From Nitrospinae bacterium RIFCSPLOWO2_12_FULL_45_22 (GTDB lineage Bacteria; 2-12-FULL-45-22), in the NCBI GenBank assembly GCA_001803565.1, contig MHDQ01000049.1:1007-14855 (forward strand): a DNA stretch of 13,849 nt, written 5' to 3'. The notes below the pieces were generated by a model. The model ran no database searches. It was not told the DNA's origin and saw only the letters and a list, made by a program, of their open reading frames with translations. Position numbers and translations under genes: made by a program. How positions within the stretch are numbered: position 1 is the first letter of the stretch; each line of letters begins with the position of its first letter. Of the stretch, positions 7,246-13,849 are shown in pieces.

Positions 7246-7866
7246 ATGATACCATCATTCAGAACCATACTTGACACCGCCAAAGACCTTGAAAGTCTTT
7301 TTGGCAATGTAAAAAACAAGCTGCTCAATAATCCCACAGAAGCCTCTGCGAAACTGGCTGAGGTGTTGGGAGAGTTAAGCCTGATACTGGAATTTGTAGA
7401 AAAGGAAACTGTCCGTTACTTAGAAATCATTTTCTTACCGGATAAAAGTAATTTTATCCCATGCAGATCTGCTTTGCTTTCATTGGAAAGCGGTTATGTA
7501 ACCATCAAAGGTTACGAAGCACGTGGACATTGCCATAAGATCATGAACATCTACGAAAGGTATTTGGATCGTTGGTTCAGCAAAGTGCTGGATGCCCAGG
7601 AAGCACAGCAAATCAAATCGATGTTTGAACGAATGAACTCTGCCGATGGAGACATGATTGACGGCATCAAAGAAATCACCCGATGGCTGAAAAATGAATC
7701 AGAAGCCATTCTTCAAATGGTGGATGCGGATCAATTGGATATGGCAAACCAACAAATTAAATCTGCAAGATTGGCTGTACAGCAAACCCGTAGGGACATA
7801 GTAGAAGCATTGGCGCAATTGAAATTGTTGCAAGCGAGTTTTATTGTTTCTTCACAGACCTTGTAA
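7246..7866 (+). CDS. Uncharacterised 206-residue helical protein upstream of TcA
   Basis: I recognise no family. The ATG has a good Shine-Dalgarno (GAGGGGA at 7234-7240, five-base gap). The protein looks mostly alpha-helical and soluble, with no signal peptide or membrane segment. Helices fill residues 1-60 (for example FRTILDTAKDLESLFGNV and LAEVLGELSLILEFVEKE). A short extended part with CRSALLSLESGYVTIKGYEARGHC (about 73-96) follows. Long amphipathic helices run from about 97 to 200 and may form a coiled coil. Only two cysteines are seen, both flanking the central part. The stop is 34 bp before the TcA start, so the two genes are probably co-transcribed. Position suggests a Tc accessory role such as assembly, chaperoning or release, but this is inference from context only. 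Codon and base composition match TcA, not the GC-rich toxin tip. Confidence 0.8.
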   Translation: MIPSFRTILDTAKDLESLFGNVKNKLLNNPTEASAKLAEVLGELSLILEFVEKETVRYLEIIFLPDKSNFIPCRSALLSLESGYVTIKGYEARGHCHKIMNIYERYLDRWFSKVLDAQEAQQIKSMFERMNSADGDMIDGIKEITRWLKNESEAILQMVDADQLDMANQQIKSARLAVQQTRRDIVEALAQLKLLQASFIVSSQTL

Positions 7867-7886
7867 TGAATTGAATGAAACGAAAT

Positions 7887-7895
7887 AAAGGAGGG
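7887..7895 (+). promoter_or_regulatory. Shine-Dalgarno of the TcA gene
   Basis: AAAGGAGGG sits five bases before the ATG at 7901. It decides the start, because the frame has a stop upstream and no better start is seen nearby. It lies in the 34-bp gap after the 7246 gene, compatible with translation of both from one mRNA. Confidence 0.75.
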
Positions 7896-7900
7896 ATACA

Positions 7901-10900
7901 ATGGCAAATCAAATTGAAGACCAAAAACCAAACCTCGTTCTCGGACGGGTGGTTGACAGGCTCAACCGCCCATTGTCAAATCTCATCGTGCAGGCTTATG
8001 ACCGCGATATGCGTGGCGAGGAGCTATTGGGAGAAAGTATTACCGATAGAGAGGGGAAATACGAAATAGCCTGGTCTCATAGCCAGTTGAGTGGCAGGGG
8101 TAAAAAAGAAGCGGATATTGTCATTAAGGTATTTACACGGGAAAAGAAGACCTTGCTCTATGCGTCAGATATGGACAGGATAAGGTTTAATGCCTCGCCA
8201 AGGGAAGAGATCAACATCACTATTGAAACGGCAATAGAGCCCGAAGTGGTAGAGTATGATTACATCTTGAAACAAGTGACTTACTTAGCCGGTAAGGTAG
8301 CTATTACCGATTTGCAGGAAAGCAAAGAACACCGTGACATTACCTTTCTCTCTAAAGAAGCGGAAATACCCACAGAAAAAATTGAACACCTGGTGGTGGC
8401 TCATCGCATGAGTAAGGCATCTAAAATAGATGCTGCCTTTTTCTATGCCCTGCTCCGTAAAAATACACTGCTGAAAAATGATTTTATTAAATCATTCCAT
8501 GCAAGATTAATTATTGACATTAATACCGACATACAAACGCTTCTGTATGATGCAGCATTAGCAGACCCAAAAACCATTCAACGCGATGCGGAGACTGCCG
8601 TTAAAGAGATGATCGTTTCTTCCAAAGTTGCCAAAGAATGTAAGCGAAATGCGGAGCTATTGCAGCAATATAAAAAGAAGGCGGAAGAATACTACAAAAA
8701 CGAACACCCCCGCAAAGTGCTGAACATCATCAGCCGCTTTGTGCTTGAAAACAAGATCGATGAGATCGGTAAAATATTTCAGGAAAACAAAAATGACCTT
8801 AATCTCTTTCTGCAAAAAATAACAGATGCTTCTTTCTTCAGCAGCAAAGAAAAAACAACTCAGGCAAAAACGAGCCTTGCCTTAGGAGAATTGTTGGGAT
8901 TTGATGACCTCATCATCAGCCAGATTAGCGAATCACAAAAAATTAAAAGACCGGAGGATGTAAAAAAATTAGCCAAACTGAACAAAGCAGCATGGAAAGA
9001 TGAATTAACCAAAGCAGCAGGCAAGATAGACCTTGCCGGAAAGCCCCTGGATAAGAAGATGCTCGATCTTCATGCTTCCTCTATTGTGAGAAAAATGGAA
9101 AAGACATATCCCACTATGGCCTTTACCGCACAATTGGAAAGGGAGAAAAAGCTCATACTGAAAAACCAAAAGGAAATTACCGCCTTTTTATCAAAACACG
9201 AGGGTTTTGACTTACAGCATCATAATGTGGACATCTACCTGAAAGATAAAAAGGTAGCTAAGAAAGAAAGTGAAGCCATTCGGGAAGAATTAAAATCTGT
9301 GCAGAGGGTATTTAAATTGGCGCCGCATTACAGCAAAACCAATGCACTGCTAAAGGAGAAAATTCACTCCGCACAAAGCATTGCTGCCATAGGCGAAACC
9401 CGCTTTGTAAACGAAATTGCCCCAAAAGCAGGCATTAAATCCGAAGAAGCCAAAATCATTTTCAGGAGGGCAGAAAGAACTAATACAGCCGCCATGCTTA
9501 TTGTTGGTGAATTGCAGGATACCATGCGGGCTATGGATGTACCAGCTTTGGAAATGAAATCGCTTGCCATGAAATTGGAGGCTGTAAGCAAGGATTTCCC
9601 CAACCTGAAATCGCTCTTTAAACTCACAGACCTATGTGCCTGCGAGCATTGCCGTTCGGTATATAGCCCTGCGGCGTATTTGGTAGAAATATTACAGTTT
9701 CTGGATAAGAGAAGTGTAGTTGACCTTACTGTTCCTGCACCACCGCCGCCGGCAGTTCGTCCTACTGTAAAGATTGCCAAAGATGTATTATTTGAACGTA
9801 GACCTGATTTAGGCGAGATTGACTTAAGCTGCGAAAATGCCAATACTCCTGTTCCTTATATTGACCTGGTGTGTGAACTATTAGAGGCAGCAGTTGCACC
9901 TGATGCTGGGATAGATTACACAGGTGTGCTTTCAGATGGAGCGGATCCGTTGAAAGGTAAAATATCAAATGGCCTGCTCAATACGCTGGTAGCGGCAGGT
10001 ATGCCCGTAACCGATCAGGCACAGATTTTCGAAACGGAAACAACAACGGGATTATCAGACACCTTACCTCATTATTTAAGGGATAAAAAGGCTATTTGCA
10101 AAATTATTCACAATGGTGGGAACAATTATACCGTTTTCCGTTTGCGCCAAACCTTATCCACCGCAGAAGAATTAGCGGCTGCACCTGAGTATGTGAATTC
10201 CGATGCTTACAATACTTTAAAAACTGCTAAGTACGCTTTCAAACTTCCTTTCGATTTATACCATGCGGAGGCAAAAGCCTATTTCACCCGATTTGATATT
10301 TCCAGAGACAAGCTTATGGATGATTTTCAATCGGCAGGAAATCCGGCTAATGCAGCTATTGCCGCTGAAAAATTGGGATTGACTGATGCAGAAAGACAAC
10401 TGATTGTAACAACTAAAGACAATTTGATTGACCAGCAATTGTATTGGAATGCCCCAGACCAGTGGGATACGCCCCCTGTTTCCGGAAATGTTTTGGTTTA
10501 TATGAAAAGGGTAGATCATTTTCTTGACAAAACAGGACTTACATACAAAGAATTGGATTTACTGCCTTCTTTAAAATTCATTGATCCGGCTGATAAGCTT
10601 TTCATCGAACACCAATACGATGATCCTAATGCATCTGAAAAAACGATTTCATGCGATACCACAAAAAAGTATATAGCCAATCTTAATGAAGATACTCTTG
10701 ATCGCATTCATCGTTTCCTTAGTTTGCAAAAGAAAACAGGCTGGAAATTTGAAGTATTGGATGAAATTATTTCACAAAGCAAACTTGGCAACGGGCAGTG
10801 CAATGATACTTGTTTAATCAAGGCTGCCGATTTGCTAAAACTCTCAGAAGAAACAGGCATCAAGATTGAAGAGTTGGTAGGATTTTATAAAGAAATACCG

Positions 10901-13849
10901 CATCAGATATTTAAAGAAGATGCTCCAAAACCTCTATACCACCAGGTATTCCTGAACAAAGCAAAAAATGGATTTATTGATGAGGGACTATTACCGGAAA
11001 AAGTTGATGGCTCTCAATTGTTGAGCAATTTCAAAACCAGCCTATCTGCTTGCCTGCAAATCAAAGAGCAGGATTTAGATAAGTTATTGCCTCTGCTGCC
11101 TGATGACAACCTGACATTTTCCAACCTGAGTTACCTGTTTGCCGCTTCAAGGCTGATGAAGAAACTGAAGCTTAAAGACGATGATTTCATAATACTTACG
11201 GAGCTCACTGGCATAAATATTTCCGATTCACCGGAAAAGACTTTGAAGTTCGTTAACGCGGCCAACGACCTGAATAAATCCCCTTTAAAACTCGCCGACG
11301 TTAAATTCATGCTCCGACATGAAGCAACCAATCTCGTCGACAGAGAAATCAAAGATGAGAAAATCAAACAGGTACTGGAAAAATTGCAGAAAGAGTATCA
11401 ACGTAATTTTAGCGCCAACAAATCACCTTTCGTTGCCAATTTATCCGCAGACGAGCAGAAAGAAACATTGCAAACTGCTTTATCCAAACTGAGCGGCATT
11501 GGAGAAGAAGATGTAAAGACGTTTATAAAATTCATTGATAGAGACTGGACATCAGCGAATGATGCAAAGACCTTTACGAATAACAAATTAAATGGCCTGT
11601 TTGATACAGCATTGATTAAAGCCAAAATTGATGCTTTGGCAGCAGCACCAGGCCCTGACATCAGTAATGAACAGAAGGATTTAATCAAGGCCTTCTTAGA
11701 TTCTATTGCCGCTTATCAGCTTCAAATCGGCAAGCAGTCTATTCTTGAACAAACATTAGCAACTGCTTTCAAAGCAGATTTGGAATTGGTAAAGATTGTT
11801 CTGAAGCATGCTCAATTAAAACAACCTGCACCGGGTAGTGGTCTCTTATCTCAGATACTTCTTTCTGATACTTTGATTGATACGGATATAACTCATGTTA
11901 CGCCTATTTTACCACCCATCACCAATGTTGCTTTTCCCAATCAGTATCGTGCCCTCAGGCTGACGCATAAGCTCTTTCCTTTGGTCAATTCTTTTAAATT
12001 GGGAAATCAAGAGATAGAGTGGTTTTTCAAGAATAATAAAGACTTGAGCTGGTTTGAATGGGATAGCATTCCTTATGAAGCAGGGCAGACAGCGATTGAT
12101 TATGCCAAATATGCGGCTTTTGCCGGAATGATTGATCTGGCAAAACAACTTACTCCGGTACCCAATCAGGCAGATGCAGAAAATCCAATTACTTTCTTGT
12201 CTGTGGCAGAAATGCTCTTACCGGCTAGCGGTACCATGAGGAATCAATTTATAGAGGCATTTTCTCTACTGACAGGCTACATCAAAGAAGATGTAGATAC
12301 TGTTGATGCACATTTATTTCCGGTATTCAACCTAAGCAATTACAGCGACGTAAAAACCTGGCAAGCCATTAGTGATTGTGCAGAGCATCTGAGAAAATTA
12401 GGCTCAACGGTTGTCCAGGTAAAAGAATATATTAAGCCGGTTTTAACAAGTACCGATACCCATCTCTTGCGTACAGCCCTGAAAGCCCGCTACGATGAAG
12501 ACACATGGCTAAGCACACTCAAAGAAATCATGGATGCTATCCGTCCTCAAAAAAGGGATGCTTTGGTGGCTTATCTGTTAGCTGTACACCCTGAAATGAA
12601 AGACGAGAACGATTTGTATGATTATTTCCTGGTAGATGTGGAAATGGAAGCCTGTATGCCTTCATCCAGAATTGTTCAGGCACATGGAACCATTCAACTT
12701 TTTGTGCAGCGTTGTTTGATGGGACTGGAACCGAAAGCAGCAGCCGATGTAAACAACGATAAAAGCTGGGAGCAATGGAAGTGGATGAAAAATTACCGAG
12801 TATGGGAAGCCAACCGCAAGGTGTTCCTGTATCCCGAAAACTGGATTGAGGCGGAACTCAGAGACGACAAGTCCTTCTTGTTTACAGAGTTGGAAAATGA
12901 GTTGCTTCAAAACGAGCTTAGGGATTTCACTGCAGAAGAAGCTTTGATCAAATACCTTGAGAAATTAGATAACATCGCATTTCTGGAAGTTATGGCTACA
13001 TGGTACCAGTCGGATATTAAAACTATGCATGTATTTGCCCGAACCAAAGGAGGCGACCCTGCCATTTACTATTACAGAAGATTTGAAAAAGAACGCTACT
13101 GGACACCCTGGGAAAAAGTGGAATTGGATATAACCGGAGATCACCTGTTGGCATTTATCCGAAACAATCGCTTGTGCCTGGCATGGCCTGTTTTCAGTGA
13201 AGAGCCTGATCCAAATCCTCAATCTACAGTTCCCAACAGTACTCCAGGAACAGTGATTAACAATGACAAACCCAAGCGAAAACTCAAAATCCAGCTTGCC
13301 ATCAGCGAGTTTGCCAATAAAAAATGGCAACCGAAAAAAATATCTCACGGAGCTATTAATACTCCATCGGGATATGGAAATTATACAACTGAAGATTTAC
13401 CGAGAGATATATACAATTTAATATACGTTGAAGATTCTGAACAAATAAGGATATTTAGTAGAGCAGATAAAATCAATGATACAGACTTTAAATTTGATGG
13501 TGCTTTTAACCTTTCAGGGTGTAAAGGATATCCTGAATTGGTATTTTTAGGGAATTTTTATTTTCCAGATTTCTATCCTGATTTTAATGATACTCAATTA
13601 AAATACCAAAGATATATTGAAGCAAATGAATTAGTGGGAGATAATTTATCGGTTAAGAACGGAATCTCATTTTTCAGTTTCTATGAAATTTTGGGTAAAA
13701 CTCCAGGGACATTCAGGTTGTCATATCCGCATCAACTGACCCAGATTGACCTGGTAGCGTTACTTTTTCAATATTTACTGATGTATGCTTATGGTTCTAA
13801 TAAAGCATATCTTAGCTATTACGAACGTTTCCTGAAAATTCCATTAGGT
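7901..13849 (+). CDS. Tc toxin subunit TcA (large, N-terminally extended type), 3' partial
   Basis: I read all 1983 codons to the right edge and met no stop. TcA pentamers bind the target cell, and their central channel injects the TcC toxin. Residues 8-110 look like a transthyretin/carboxypeptidase-regulatory beta-sandwich (LVLGRVVDRLNRPLSNLIVQ then TDREGKYEIAWS). A lysine-rich helical region follows (about 120-570). Next comes the TcA hallmark CACEHCRSVYSPAAYLVEIL (C579, C581, C584) and RRPDLGEIDLSCENANTP. Helical repeats reach about residue 1600. The neuraminidase-like region starts near 1627 (KWMKNYRVWEANRKVFLYPE, then HVFARTKGGDPAIYYYR and WTPWEKVELDITGDHL). In Photorhabdus TcdA1 (2516 residues) the SPAAYL block lies near residue 115, so this protein is extended by about 470 residues and the full length may be near 3000. 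The TcB-binding and pore-forming parts lie beyond the window. A proline run (VPAPPPPAVRP, near 611-621) is probably a linker. Confidence 0.93.
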   Translation, partial: MANQIEDQKPNLVLGRVVDRLNRPLSNLIVQAYDRDMRGEELLGESITDREGKYEIAWSHSQLSGRGKKEADIVIKVFTREKKTLLYASDMDRIRFNASPREEINITIETAIEPEVVEYDYILKQVTYLAGKVAITDLQESKEHRDITFLSKEAEIPTEKIEHLVVAHRMSKASKIDAAFFYALLRKNTLLKNDFIKSFHARLIIDINTDIQTLLYDAALADPKTIQRDAETAVKEMIVSSKVAKECKRNAELLQQYKKKAEEYYKNEHPRKVLNIISRFVLENKIDEIGKIFQENKNDLNLFLQKITDASFFSSKEKTTQAKTSLALGELLGFDDLIISQISESQKIKRPEDVKKLAKLNKAAWKDELTKAAGKIDLAGKPLDKKMLDLHASSIVRKMEKTYPTMAFTAQLEREKKLILKNQKEITAFLSKHEGFDLQHHNVDIYLKDKKVAKKESEAIREELKSVQRVFKLAPHYSKTNALLKEKIHSAQSIAAIGETRFVNEIAPKAGIKSEEAKIIFRRAERTNTAAMLIVGELQDTMRAMDVPALEMKSLAMKLEAVSKDFPNLKSLFKLTDLCACEHCRSVYSPAAYLVEILQFLDKRSVVDLTVPAPPPPAVRPTVKIAKDVLFERRPDLGEIDLSCENANTPVPYIDLVCELLEAAVAPDAGIDYTGVLSDGADPLKGKISNGLLNTLVAAGMPVTDQAQIFETETTTGLSDTLPHYLRDKKAICKIIHNGGNNYTVFRLRQTLSTAEELAAAPEYVNSDAYNTLKTAKYAFKLPFDLYHAEAKAYFTRFDISRDKLMDDFQSAGNPANAAIAAEKLGLTDAERQLIVTTKDNLIDQQLYWNAPDQWDTPPVSGNVLVYMKRVDHFLDKTGLTYKELDLLPSLKFIDPADKLFIEHQYDDPNASEKTISCDTTKKYIANLNEDTLDRIHRFLSLQKKTGWKFEVLDEIISQSKLGNGQCNDTCLIKAADLLKLSEETGIKIEELVGFYKEIPHQIFKEDAPKPLYHQVFLNKAKNGFIDEGLLPEKVDGSQLLSNFKTSLSACLQIKEQDLDKLLPLLPDDNLTFSNLSYLFAASRLMKKLKLKDDDFIILTELTGINISDSPEKTLKFVNAANDLNKSPLKLADVKFMLRHEATNLVDREIKDEKIKQVLEKLQKEYQRNFSANKSPFVANLSADEQKETLQTALSKLSGIGEEDVKTFIKFIDRDWTSANDAKTFTNNKLNGLFDTALIKAKIDALAAAPGPDISNEQKDLIKAFLDSIAAYQLQIGKQSILEQTLATAFKADLELVKIVLKHAQLKQPAPGSGLLSQILLSDTLIDTDITHVTPILPPITNVAFPNQYRALRLTHKLFPLVNSFKLGNQEIEWFFKNNKDLSWFEWDSIPYEAGQTAIDYAKYAAFAGMIDLAKQLTPVPNQADAENPITFLSVAEMLLPASGTMRNQFIEAFSLLTGYIKEDVDTVDAHLFPVFNLSNYSDVKTWQAISDCAEHLRKLGSTVVQVKEYIKPVLTSTDTHLLRTALKARYDEDTWLSTLKEIMDAIRPQKRDALVAYLLAVHPEMKDENDLYDYFLVDVEMEACMPSSRIVQAHGTIQLFVQRCLMGLEPKAAADVNNDKSWEQWKWMKNYRVWEANRKVFLYPENWIEAELRDDKSFLFTELENELLQNELRDFTAEEALIKYLEKLDNIAFLEVMATWYQSDIKTMHVFARTKGGDPAIYYYRRFEKERYWTPWEKVELDITGDHLLAFIRNNRLCLAWPVFSEEPDPNPQSTVPNSTPGTVINNDKPKRKLKIQLAISEFANKKWQPKKISHGAINTPSGYGNYTTEDLPRDIYNLIYVEDSEQIRIFSRADKINDTDFKFDGAFNLSGCKGYPELVFLGNFYFPDFYPDFNDTQLKYQRYIEANELVGDNLSVKNGISFFSFYEILGKTPGTFRLSYPHQLTQIDLVALLFQYLLMYAYGSNKAYLSYYERFLKIPLG

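Noticed and set aside
7875-8069. A 64-codon plus-strand frame overlapping the TcA start
   Set aside because: It runs out of frame with the conserved TcA N-terminal domain, has no Shine-Dalgarno and contains the TcA ribosome site in its first codons.
9364-9843. A 159-codon open frame on the minus strand
   Set aside because: Antisense to the SPAAYL hallmark block of TcA. The serine- and leucine-rich translation is typical of a shadow.
12965-13348. A 127-codon open frame on the minus strand
   Set aside because: Antisense to the clearly coding neuraminidase-like block of TcA, so it is a shadow frame.
7901-13849. Suspected frameshift or early stop in the TcA gene
   Set aside because: Reading each line in frame from 7901 gave no stop to the right edge, and family blocks stay in one frame.

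Overview
This window is most of a Tc (ABC-type, Photorhabdus/Yersinia-like) protein toxin locus. It carries the three classical Tc components on two giant plus-strand genes. Bases 1-6053 are a TcB-TcC fusion: FG-GAP/VCBS repeats, TcB middle domains, YD/RHS repeats and an Rhs core. It ends in a polymorphic C-terminal tip that looks like an SHH-type HNH nuclease. Bases 7901-13849 are the first 1983 codons of a large TcA subunit, which forms the receptor-binding and translocation pore. Both giant genes run off the window: the fusion lacks its N-terminus, and TcA lacks its C-terminal TcB-binding and pore-forming part. A 206-codon helical protein of unknown function (7246-7866) sits 34 bp upstream of TcA, on the same strand.

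Between the two toxin genes lies a compact mobile island of about 1 kb (about 6101-7112). It holds a REP-associated tyrosine transposase (RAYT, an HUH/Y1 enzyme) at 6457-6954. It also holds four copies of a short palindromic element, three headed by a perfect GTAG and one degenerate. The palindromes have the form GGYRGGC-ATY-GCCYRCC and occur in both orientations. Two similar sequences in the same orientation, with core GGGTCARRTCT, mark the outer limits of the island.

Base composition is mosaic. By hand counts on sample lines, the toxin bodies are near 40% G+C. The toxin tip from about 5100 rises to 45-58%, and the GC-rich stretch stops sharply at about 6107, exactly where the left island boundary begins. 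A tiny reading frame (6080-6130) starts there behind a textbook Shine-Dalgarno and is cut off after about 10 GC-rich codons. The simplest reading is that a foreign toxin tip, followed by the start of a second gene (an immunity gene is one candidate), was joined to a resident Tc gene. The RAYT/REP island then truncated that second gene.

The organism cannot be named from this window. Gram-negative is likely from the Tc toxin and RAYT/REP content, with a moderate-to-low GC genome. Strong Shine-Dalgarno sites before three frames argue mildly against a typical Bacteroidota, but do not exclude it. In the expected mechanism, the B-C fusion forms a hollow cocoon. The Rhs-core aspartyl protease releases the C-terminal toxin inside it, and the cocoon docks on a TcA pentamer that injects the toxin into a target cell.
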